Origin: Spirochaetota bacterium
Lineage (GTDB): Bacteria; Spirochaetota; UBA4802; UB4802
NCBI GenBank assembly: GCA_018399855.1
Contig: JAGYNX010000029.1
Coordinates: 1 to 13,051 of the forward strand
Reading direction: 5' to 3'
Length of the DNA: 13,051 nucleotides
In this document: positions 4,967-11,397 of the stretch, piece after piece
Layout of the letters: each line of letters begins with the position of its first letter
Position numbering within the stretch: the first letter of the stretch is position 1
Notes under the pieces: model-generated
Seen by the model: the letters and a program-made list of their open reading frames with translations, nothing else
Databases searched by the model: none
Told to the model about the DNA's origin: nothing
Program-made: the position numbers and the translations under genes

Positions 4967-5898
4967 GGGAGTGTTACCGGTACTGGTATGAATGTGAGTA
5001 TGAAAATAATGACGCATGACCAGCCCATGACGCGCTCCCCCATGGTGAGTGGAGTGGGATCGTGAACGGGGGGATGGCCGATCATGAGAAACAGGAGTAC
5101 CAGGATGATCCAGACTATCCAGCCAGGCCATATTAAGGAAAGAACAATCAGGGCGGCGAAAGCGGCCCAGCCGAAGTACAGCTGGTTGCGTCCTATCAGG
5201 GCATAGAGGATATGGCTGCCGTCCAGTTGTCCCATGGGCATCAGGTTGAGGCTGGTGACCAGGAAGCCGATCCAGCCTGCCCAGGCGTATGATGAGAGGA
5301 AGACGTCCTGCCCCTGCGGTATCGTGCCAAGTATGATTTTCACCAGGAAGGCGAACAGCAGTGAATCGCCGAATATAGGGACAAATGCTCCCGGTTCCAT
5401 CCGGGGGAGGGGGCGTATCTCGGACAGGTAGAGGCCGATTATCACGGTGGCAATGCTCAACACGAATCCAACAAGGGGGCCCATAGCGCCGATGTACAGG
5501 AGTGCCCGCCGGCTTCGTATGGGGGACTTGATCTTGATGACTGCCCCCATGGTTCCGATGATGGAGGGGAATGGGATAAAATAGGGCAGCGTGGCTTTTA
5601 TGCGGAAACGCCGGGCGGCCAGGTAATGGCCCATCTCGTGGGACAATAGTATTGCCATGATGGTGAGGGAAAAGGGGAGCCCGCTTACTATGATCTCCAC
5701 AAGACTGTCGCCGCCGGATGACCCTGCCAGGGTGGTGGTGATGAGAGTGATGATCAGAAGGACGAGGTTTACCTTCCACCTGGTGGGTTCATGGGTCTCT
5801 TCTTCTTCAAACACGGGTGACCGGGGGCGTATGAACCGGGGATCCATGTTCAGGGTGCTGAAGTATCGTTTGAAAAAGGCAGTGAGTTTTCGTCGCAT
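4963..5898 (-). CDS. Membrane site-2-type zinc metalloprotease (M50 family, 311 aa)
   Basis: This is a polytopic inner-membrane protease of the M50/site-2 family, the branch that includes plant EGY-like proteins. The zinc motif HEMGH (87-91) lies in a membrane helix. GTMGAVIKIKSPI (115-127) and GAMGPLVG (137-144) are family hallmarks. The second active-site motif is LNLMPMGQLDG (217-227), with D226 as the third zinc ligand. Hydrophobic segments are seen at about 44-58, 73-86, 140-158, 178-193, 205-220 and in the C-terminal third. Members cleave transmembrane segments of substrates, often in stress signalling. ATG at 5898 is chosen because AAGGAG (5915-5910) lies 11 nt upstream and the promoter predicts a start near 5930. 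ATG at 5919 (318 aa) is possible but has no Shine-Dalgarno. The stop overlaps the lipoprotein start by 4 nt. Confidence 0.88.
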   Translation of the reverse strand: MRRKLTAFFKRYFSTLNMDPRFIRPRSPVFEEEETHEPTRWKVNLVLLIITLITTTLAGSSGGDSLVEIIVSGLPFSLTIMAILLSHEMGHYLAARRFRIKATLPYFIPFPSIIGTMGAVIKIKSPIRSRRALLYIGAMGPLVGFVLSIATVIIGLYLSEIRPLPRMEPGAFVPIFGDSLLFAFLVKIILGTIPQGQDVFLSSYAWAGWIGFLVTSLNLMPMGQLDGSHILYALIGRNQLYFGWAAFAALIVLSLIWPGWIVWIILVLLFLMIGHPPVHDPTPLTMGERVMGWSCVIIFILTFIPVPVTLP

Positions 5899-5936
5899 CA
5901 GGGCCGGGTCTCCTTCCATTAATAGTGCTTCTGGTC

Positions 5937-5965
5937 ATTATGCATGGCTTCTGGCATGAGGGCAA
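5937..5965 (-). promoter_or_regulatory. Sigma-70 promoter of the protease-lipoprotein operon
   Basis: On the minus strand TTGCCC (5965-5960) is separated by 17 nt from CATAAT (5942-5937). The geometry and -10 hexamer are the same as in the promoter at 3863-3891. The predicted transcript begins near 5930 and would leave only about 11 nt before the upstream ATG (5919), but 32 nt before the ATG at 5898. Confidence 0.6.
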
Positions 5966-5997
5966 TTATTATTAATTAAAGGGGGTGCAATAGTCCT

Positions 5998-6090
5998 AAC
6001 GGCTTCACCACAGAGGCACGAAGACACAGAGAATGGATATATTTTCATACCTTTACACCTGTGTCTCAGTGCCTCTGTGGTGAAGCCGTT
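5998..6090. repeat. MITE-like palindromic repeat with 32-bp inverted arms
   Basis: The left arm (5998-6029) begins AACGGCTTCACCACAGAGGC. It matches the reverse complement of the right arm (6059-6090) at 30 of 32 positions, around a 29-bp AT-rich centre. From recall, the core CACAGAGGCAC...GACACAGAG with TTCACCACAGAGG ends occurs as a dispersed short inverted repeat in many environmental bacterial genomes. There is no open frame of its own; the minus-strand translation TTEALRHR...SVSSCLCGE is a frequent false protein prediction. Transcribed, it would form a very strong hairpin. It lies between the divergent protease operon and the FlgM-like gene. I see no clear target-site duplication. Confidence 0.85.
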
Positions 6091-6215
6091 TGACTGACCG
6101 CTGGATTTTTTAAAAAAATTCACACTACACATAAATATAGCTAAACATAGATGTAGTTATGACGATACTATTAATAGAAGTTGTGCGCAGAATAATGAGT
6201 AAAGAGGTGATACGC

Positions 6216-6599
6216 ATGAAAATATACCAGTTTAGTGGAACAACACCGAGAAATATTTCCCAATTTGATCAGCCTGACGGCAACAGGCGGTCACGCACCT
6301 TTTTAAGGAAGGTAAGCGGGGGAGAAGATATTGTAGAGATCTCCAGTGAAGCCCGTCGTCTCTACCAGTTAAAATCAAACGTAGAATTAGACCGGGCCAG
6401 GATCTTGAAAATAGCAAGGGACTACGAACCTGTAATAAGGGAATTGCTGCAACGAGAAAATGAACAGCAGGGAACACCTGGCAGGGCTTTGAAGCTTGCT
6501 GAATTAAGTGACGCTGTACATAACAGCAGGTATGATTTTAACCGGTCTGATGCCCTTTCTAACGCGGCTGAAGTTCTGCTTTCCCAGTTTTCAGGTTAG
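6216..6599 (+). CDS. FlgM-like protein, putative anti-sigma-28 factor (127 aa)
   Basis: The C-terminal part matches the pattern of FlgM, which binds and blocks the flagellar sigma factor FliA. DIVEISSEARRL (38-49) corresponds to the D-x-V-x-I-S-S-E-A block. ALKLAELSDAVHNSRYDFNR (91-110) corresponds to the R-x-x-K-V-A-E-L-x-x-A-I-x-x-G-x-Y-x-V segment, followed by a final helix SNAAEVLLSQF (115-125). The N-terminus (MKIYQFSG, then polar residues) is presumably disordered, as in FlgM. At 127 aa it is longer than the typical 90-100 aa because of an extra segment around 55-88. The start at 6216 is chosen for GAGGTGA (6204-6210), 5 nt upstream, and the MKI opening; ATGs at 6159 and 6195 lack such a site. 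No other flagellar gene or sigma-28 promoter lies nearby, so the assignment is provisional. Confidence 0.6.
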   Translation: MKIYQFSGTTPRNISQFDQPDGNRRSRTFLRKVSGGEDIVEISSEARRLYQLKSNVELDRARILKIARDYEPVIRELLQRENEQQGTPGRALKLAELSDAVHNSRYDFNRSDALSNAAEVLLSQFSG

Positions 6600-6918
6600 T
6601 TTGCTCATCACAGGGATGTTTAATCGATGGCACATGGATGTGCCTGTTCGTCTATCCCCGCCTCTTGATGTTTTCTCTCCATAAAAAAGAATACTAAATA
6701 CCACACATTTTTCTATATAGTATGTAATTAATCTTGAAAATTACAATGGGTGGCATACATTTGTCATTATCCATCCGAAGAAATCGGAGGGGAGATATTT
6801 TTGTGTCCCTGGTATTTTTTATTGACAAAAACAGGGGGCACCAGTAGTTTTGTTTTCCAATTCTTTTTGGATATAATTGTGAACTTATACGCACGTGTAC
6901 TATAAAGAGGACGAGACG
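6600..6918. other. Intergenic region upstream of rplM
   Basis: No gene is supported here. It contains a hairpin GGCACAT-GG-ATGTGCC (6629-6644), possibly a weak terminator for the FlgM-like gene but without a clean T-run. A second small hairpin TCCGA-AGAAA-TCGGA (6774-6788) is followed by a T-run at about 6798-6802. Two candidate rplM promoters follow: TTGACA (6822-6827) with a poor -10 TAGTTT (6845-6850), and the better one listed at 6850-6877. I see no classical ribosomal-protein leader structure. Confidence 0.5.
6850..6877 (+). promoter_or_regulatory. Putative promoter of rplM-rpsI
   Basis: A perfect -10 box TATAAT (6872-6877) is preceded, with a 16-nt spacer, by TTGTTT (6850-6855). Transcription would start near 6884, giving a leader of about 35 nt before the L13 start. 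A consensus TTGACA at 6822-6827 may serve a second upstream promoter. Confidence 0.5.
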
Positions 6919-7359
6919 ATGATAACGCGACAAAAGACATTCTCATTGAAAGAATCCCAGATCGAGAAGAAATGGTATATCGTGGATGCCAGTGGAAAGA
7001 TTCTTGGCAGGCTTGCGACGGAAGTTGCACGGGTTCTCCGTGGAAAGCATAAGCCAACTTTTACCCCTCACCTTGATAATGGTGATAACGTAATTATAAT
7101 AAACGCGGACAAGGTTGTGCTGACCGGTAAAAAGGAATTTCAGAAAGAATATTTCAGACATACCCAGCATCCGGGTGGAAAGAAATTCATTAATATAGAG
7201 AAAATTAAAAAAGAAAATCCCACCTACATCGTGGAACACGCGGTATGGGGAATGCTGCCGAAGAATAAGCTGGGACGAAAAGTAATCAAAAACCTCAAGG
7301 TATATGCCGGTGAGGAACATCCGCATCAGCCGCAAAAACCCGAAGCGCTTGAACTGTAA
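6919..7359 (+). CDS. rplM: 50S ribosomal protein L13 (146 aa)
   Basis: L13 is a core 50S subunit protein that binds 23S rRNA early in assembly. Diagnostic segments are KKWYIVDASGKILGRLAT (17-34), HLDNGDNVIIINADKV (51-66), TGKK (69-72), HPGG (84-87) and AVWGMLPKNKLGR (108-120), followed by LKVYAGEEHPHQPQKPE (126-142). The ATG at 6919 is chosen because GAGG (6907-6910) sits 8 nt upstream and gives 146 aa, close to the usual 142-145; an in-frame ATG at 6895 would add eight unrelated residues. The gene is followed after 27 nt by rpsI, the conserved L13-S9 operon. Confidence 0.97.
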   Translation: MITRQKTFSLKESQIEKKWYIVDASGKILGRLATEVARVLRGKHKPTFTPHLDNGDNVIIINADKVVLTGKKEFQKEYFRHTQHPGGKKFINIEKIKKENPTYIVEHAVWGMLPKNKLGRKVIKNLKVYAGEEHPHQPQKPEALEL

Positions 7360-7386
7360 ACAGGAGAATTGTAAGAGGTACTTATA

Positions 7387-7779
7387 ATGGCAGATAAAAA
7401 ATTATACGCAACCGGAAGACGTAAGGCAGCTGTAGCCAGGGTATGGGTGAAACCGGGTAACGGAACTATCACCATAAACAAGCAGCCAATATCTGAATAT
7501 TTCAGACGACAGACCCTTGAACTGGTAGTGCGACAGCCGCTTGAAGAGATCGAGCAGATTGATAATTATGATGTGTTTGCCACTGTTATCGGGGGCGGAT
7601 GGTCGGGCCAGGCCGGCGCGGTGAAACTTGGGATCGCCCGATGCCTTTCTTCAATGGATGACAAGTATCACAAGATGATGCGTACTGCCGGATTTCTTAC
7701 CAGGGATTCACGAGTTGTTGAGCGTAAGAAATACGGACAGAAAAAAGCCAGGAAGAAATTCCAGTTTTCAAAACGATAA
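7387..7779 (+). CDS. rpsI: 30S ribosomal protein S9 (130 aa)
   Basis: S9 is a 30S head protein whose C-terminal tail contacts P-site tRNA. The N-terminal motif ATGRRKAAVARVWVKPGNGT (8-27), the VIGGGWSGQAGAVKLGIAR segment (about 67-85), TRDSRVVERKKYGQKKARKK (105-124) and the basic C-terminal SKR are all characteristic. The length of 130 aa is exactly typical. AGAGGT (7374-7379) lies 7 nt before the ATG. It is the second gene of the rplM operon and is followed by a rho-independent terminator. Confidence 0.97.
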   Translation: MADKKLYATGRRKAAVARVWVKPGNGTITINKQPISEYFRRQTLELVVRQPLEEIEQIDNYDVFATVIGGGWSGQAGAVKLGIARCLSSMDDKYHKMMRTAGFLTRDSRVVERKKYGQKKARKKFQFSKR

Positions 7780-7807
7780 AAGAATATACATGTTTCAAAA
7801 AAAAACC

Positions 7808-7836
7808 AGGGGGATGCCGAAAAGGGCATCCCTTTT
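7808..7836 (+). terminator. Rho-independent terminator of the rplM-rpsI operon
   Basis: Stem GGGATGCC (7810-7817) / GGCATCCC (7824-7831) has a GAAAAG loop and runs directly into TTTTT (7832-7836). Two G-T wobble pairs can extend the base. It lies about 30 nt after the rpsI stop and cleanly ends the operon. Confidence 0.93.
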
Positions 7837-7961
7837 TATGTATGGGAAAAAAAATTCTGATGATGGACAATGGCCATTAATTTATGAATATATTTGAAGG
7901 TGAGTATATATTGTTGACAGGTATGTTCTCTTCGTGAAACAAAAGAAGTAAGAGTACACTT

Positions 7962-8609
7962 ATGGTAACCATTTCCTCCATACAATACAGGGATGACTTT
8001 CTGCAGGTGTTGTGTGACACCGGTGAAGCTTTTCGTATCCCTTATGGTGTTTCCGGTATGTTTCAACTGGAGGCGGGAAAAGTAGTTGACCACCTCGAAT
8101 ACCAGCAACTAAAAGAAGAGTCAGACCGTTTTACCTGCAGGCGGAAGGCATACGATTACCTTGCGGTAAGGAACCGCTCGGCCAGGGAACTTGAGATAGC
8201 CCTGTCACGAAAGGGGTTCTCTAAGGATATTATCAGGGAAGTGCTCTTTGATCTTGAAGAAAGAGGGTATGTGAATGATTACCAGTATGCCATCCAGTTT
8301 ATCAGGAATAAGCGAAGGGCAAAAACGGTGGGGGACAACCTGCTGCGGGCTGAACTTCAGAAAAGAGGGGTTGATCGGAAACTGATAACAAAGGCAATAC
8401 GGAAGAGCGAGAAAGAGCAGCCCAGCCTGGATGATATTTATAATATCGCGCTGAAAAAAGCATTACGGGTGAAGACGAAAAAGAATCCTTATGGAAAGGT
8501 TGTGCAATACCTTGGCCAGCGGGGTTTTGAGTTCGATGAAATACAGAAGATTATGCGCCGTCTGAAAAGTGACGGCTTGCTTGATAATGATTCACAGGAT
8601 AGCTATTAA
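7962..8609 (+). CDS. recX: Regulatory protein RecX (215 aa)
   Basis: RecX binds RecA filaments and modulates recombination and the SOS response. The core is three tandem three-helix repeats. Repeat 1 (about 62-102) contains A-Y-D-Y-L-A-V-R-N-R-S-A-R-E-L and LSRKGF, then VLFDLEERGYVND. Repeat 2 (103-150) contains YAIQFIRNKR and LLRAELQKRGVD. Repeat 3 (155-203) contains ALKKALRVK and VVQYLGQRGFEFDEI. An N-terminal extension of about 60 residues precedes the core, as in many non-proteobacterial RecX proteins. AGAG lies about 7 nt before the ATG; TTGACA (7914-7919) is a possible -35, but no good -10 follows. alaS starts 12 nt after the stop, so they form an operon. In many bacteria the order is recA-recX-alaS; here recA is missing and the upstream neighbour is rpsI. 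Confidence 0.92.
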   Translation: MVTISSIQYRDDFLQVLCDTGEAFRIPYGVSGMFQLEAGKVVDHLEYQQLKEESDRFTCRRKAYDYLAVRNRSARELEIALSRKGFSKDIIREVLFDLEERGYVNDYQYAIQFIRNKRRAKTVGDNLLRAELQKRGVDRKLITKAIRKSEKEQPSLDDIYNIALKKALRVKTKKNPYGKVVQYLGQRGFEFDEIQKIMRRLKSDGLLDNDSQDSY

Positions 8610-8621
8610 AGGGGAACAGAT

Positions 8622-11252
8622 ATGTTGACTGTCAGGAACTTGCGGGATTCGTTTTTAAATTATTTCAGGGAACGTGATCACAGGGTTGTGCCGTCAAGTT
8701 CTCTTATTCCAAAAGATGACCCCACACTTTTATTTACCACGGCAGGCATGGTGCAGTTCAAACCCATGTTCGCGGGAACTGTCGAACTGGAGTATACTCG
8801 GGCCACATCTGTGCAAAAATGCCTGCGTACCAGTGACCTTGAAGAGGTGGGACGGACAAAGCGTCATTGTACTTTTTTTGAGATGCTTGGTAATTTCTCT
8901 TTCGGTGATTACTTCAAGAAAGAAGCTATTGAGTGGTCATGGGATTACTCGGTAAATGTGATCGGTTTCGCGCCGGAAACCCTGTGGGTATCTATTTTCC
9001 AGGATGATGATGAGGCATTCGACATCTGGAATAAAGATATTGGTGTTCCCGCCCAGCGTATTGTCCGCCTTGGCAGGGAGGATAATTTCTGGGGACCGGC
9101 GGGTGATACCGGTGCGTGCGGGCCCTGTTCTGAACTCTACCTTGACAGGGGTGAAGAATACGGCTGCGGGTCAGAAGATTGTAAGCCCGGATGTGACTGT
9201 GAACGGTTCATGGAATACTGGAACCTGGTGTTTAACCAGTTTTTCCAGGATGAAAACGGAAATCTCACGCCGCTGCCAAAAACCGGTATTGATACGGGGA
9301 TGGGGCTGGAACGGCTTGCCACCCTTGTGCAGAATGTGGATTCAATATACGACACCGATGAGTTGAAGTCACTGGTGGAGTTCGTATGCAGGGAGACCGG
9401 TACTGTATACGAAGGTGATGATGCTACTGCCGTTAACGTTATAGTGGAACATGCCAGGTCTCTTACCTTCGCCATATCCGATGGGGCGTATCCGTCAAAC
9501 GAGGGAAGGGGATACGTGCTTCGAAGGATTCTGCGGCGTGCCCTTCGGTATGGCAGGCAGATAGGTATTGATAAACCTTTCGTCTACAGGTTGGTTGATC
9601 CCATCGTGGATATAATGGGGGATTATTACCCTGAGATAAAAAAGGCTGCTCTCAACGTGAAGGAGCTGTTGAAAGGGGAAGAAGAACGTTTCCTGGAAAC
9701 ACTGGATAACGGTATGCAGAAGCTCGAAGATATTGTAAGTGCACTGGGCAAAAGTGGAGATGATACAATATCCGGTAAGGACGCCTTTCTGCTATATGAT
9801 ACCTTTGGATTTCCCCTTGAGATGACGGTGGAGATGGCAGAAGAAAAAAATCTTAAGGTTGATACCGGCGGATTTGAAGATGAAATGAAAAAACAGCGGG
9901 AAAGAGGTAAACAGAGCTGGAAAAGTGGTGAATCAGAATACGAGAAGATATTTGAAGAGCTTGCAAAGAATGCCGGAACTACCTCTTTTGAAGGATATGA
10001 GAAAGACAGTGTCTCTTCTGAAATTATTATACTGCATTCAATGAAAAAGATTACTGATACACTCGATGAAGGGTCGCGGGGCATCATTGTTACCGGTGAA
10101 TCTTCCTTTTACGCTGAATCCGGGGGCCAGGTAGGTGATCGTGGCAGCATATACACCGGTGAAGGCGCCGTGTTTGCTGTTGAGGATACCAGGAAATATA
10201 ACAATACCATACTGCATATCGGGGTGGCAACCAAGGGTGTGTTCAAGGTTGGTGACGGGGTAACCCTCGAGATAGACACGGTGAGAAGGAACCTTACCCG
10301 TGCCAACCATACCGCAACCCACCTGTTGCAGGCATCTTTGAAAAGTATCATCGGAGAGCATGTGCAGCAGGCCGGTTCACTTGTGGAGCCTGAACGATTT
10401 CGTTTTGATTTCAGTCATTTTAAGCAGATGAGTGACGAGGAGATCAGGTCTGTTGAAGAACTGGTAAACAGAAAAATATGGGAGAACCTCCCTGTAGAGA
10501 CTGAAGAAAGACAGCTTGATGAAGCCATTGCCATGGGAGCGGTTGCGGTATTTGACGAAAAATACGAAGATAACGTGCGGGTGGTGAAAGTTGATGATTT
10601 CAGCATGGAGCTGTGTGGCGGTACCCACGTGGACAATACCGGGAAGATTGGTGTGTTCAAGATATTGCGTGAAGGCTCTCCCGGGGCGGGTATGCGGCGA
10701 ATAGAGGGGGTAACCCTTCGTGGAATATATGAACGGTTCGTAGCCCAGCAGCAGATACTGGAGCAGCTGACGCAAAAATTGAACGTGGCAGAACAGGGGG
10801 TTCCGAGTAAAGTGCAGGATCTTCTTGAACAGAACCGGGCACTTGAAAAGGAGATGTCGAAGAAGAAGAAGTCAGGGTTGAAGGAATATGCGGACAGGTT
10901 AATACAGGATGCCGTGGAAGTAAACGGGCTGAAGGTAATTACCAGTACCTTTAAAGAAATGAGTGTTGACGAGTTGCGTTCTCTCTCTGACATGATACGT
11001 TCAAGGGCAAAGGAGTCAGTTGTCTGTCTTGGTTCGGCAGTAAAGGGTAAGGCAATGCTTTTGTGTGCAGCCACCCAGCCCGCGATTGAGAAGGGAATTG
11101 ACTGTAATGCAGTTATCGGGGAGATATCTAAAATAGTTAGCGGAGGCGGGGGCGGCCGAAAGGACATGGCACAGGCTGGCGGTAAGTCACCCGAGAATCT
11201 CGAGCAGGCCGTGGCAAAATCCATAGAGAGTATCAAAAACAGGCTGAAATAG
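8622..11252 (+). CDS. alaS: Alanyl-tRNA synthetase (876 aa)
   Basis: AlaRS charges tRNA-Ala with alanine and hydrolyses mischarged Ser/Gly-tRNA-Ala. All domains are present. The class II catalytic core (1 to about 240) has LLFTTAGMVQFKPMF (36-50), RTKRHCTFFEMLGNFSFGDY (78-97) and GMGLERL (226-232). The tRNA-recognition domain spans about 245-455. The editing domain has HTATH (563-567) and CGGTH (665-669), giving the four zinc ligands H563, H567, C665 and H669. A coiled-coil-like hinge lies at about 710-750, and the C-terminal DHHA1 domain has SGGGGGRKDMAQAGGK (840-855). The cysteine-rich insert CGSEDCKPGCDC (182-193) is a known variant in many AlaRS. The length of 876 aa is normal. GGGG (8611-8614) lies 7 nt before the ATG. 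It follows recX by 12 nt; no clear terminator is seen after it. Confidence 0.98.
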   Translation: MLTVRNLRDSFLNYFRERDHRVVPSSSLIPKDDPTLLFTTAGMVQFKPMFAGTVELEYTRATSVQKCLRTSDLEEVGRTKRHCTFFEMLGNFSFGDYFKKEAIEWSWDYSVNVIGFAPETLWVSIFQDDDEAFDIWNKDIGVPAQRIVRLGREDNFWGPAGDTGACGPCSELYLDRGEEYGCGSEDCKPGCDCERFMEYWNLVFNQFFQDENGNLTPLPKTGIDTGMGLERLATLVQNVDSIYDTDELKSLVEFVCRETGTVYEGDDATAVNVIVEHARSLTFAISDGAYPSNEGRGYVLRRILRRALRYGRQIGIDKPFVYRLVDPIVDIMGDYYPEIKKAALNVKELLKGEEERFLETLDNGMQKLEDIVSALGKSGDDTISGKDAFLLYDTFGFPLEMTVEMAEEKNLKVDTGGFEDEMKKQRERGKQSWKSGESEYEKIFEELAKNAGTTSFEGYEKDSVSSEIIILHSMKKITDTLDEGSRGIIVTGESSFYAESGGQVGDRGSIYTGEGAVFAVEDTRKYNNTILHIGVATKGVFKVGDGVTLEIDTVRRNLTRANHTATHLLQASLKSIIGEHVQQAGSLVEPERFRFDFSHFKQMSDEEIRSVEELVNRKIWENLPVETEERQLDEAIAMGAVAVFDEKYEDNVRVVKVDDFSMELCGGTHVDNTGKIGVFKILREGSPGAGMRRIEGVTLRGIYERFVAQQQILEQLTQKLNVAEQGVPSKVQDLLEQNRALEKEMSKKKKSGLKEYADRLIQDAVEVNGLKVITSTFKEMSVDELRSLSDMIRSRAKESVVCLGSAVKGKAMLLCAATQPAIEKGIDCNAVIGEISKIVSGGGGGRKDMAQAGGKSPENLEQAVAKSIESIKNRLK

Positions 11253-11325
11253 AAATTATTTGTTATACAATAACACGTGAGATATATATTAGTATAGTAA
11301 TATTTGTATACATAAGAATTGTGTA

Positions 11326-11371
11326 TTGACATCCCATGACGTGATGTGATGTTTGATACACTTTGTGTGAT
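11326..11371 (+). promoter_or_regulatory. Possible promoter/operator region of the acyl-CoA synthetase gene
   Basis: A perfect TTGACA (11326-11331) lies in the spacer between alaS and the synthetase gene, but no good -10 box is found 16-18 nt downstream. The hexamer TGTGAT occurs at 11345-11350 and again at 11366-11371, 21 nt apart (two helical turns), within the stretch where the promoter would be. This could be a regulator-binding site for fatty-acid control. The evidence is motif spacing only. Confidence 0.3.
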
Positions 11372-11397
11372 TATAGCATTTCAATCAGGGGGATACT

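Noticed and set aside
4967..5779. N-terminal 271 residues of a 587-aa minus-strand frame (4016-5779) that would fuse to the lipoprotein
   Set aside because: This part is an out-of-frame shadow of the site-2 protease gene, rich in His/Pro/Arg. The lipoprotein has its own start with a signal peptide at 4966.
5938..6132. 64-aa minus-strand frame (TTEALRHR...SVSSCLCGE)
   Set aside because: It lies across the MITE-like palindrome; this peptide is the usual false translation of that repeat.
6857..6870. Ribosomal-protein leader hairpin before rplM (CCAA/TTGG)
   Set aside because: The stem is only 4 bp and overlaps the predicted -35/-10 spacer, so it would not be in the transcript.
7916..7928. Possible LexA (SOS) box upstream of recX (GACAGGTATGTTC)
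   Set aside because: The half-sites do not match the GAAC-N4-GTTC consensus in sequence or spacing.
10415..11332. 305-aa minus-strand frame opposite alaS
   Set aside because: It is an antisense shadow of the AlaRS C-terminal half: Ser/Phe/Cys-rich, with no motif.
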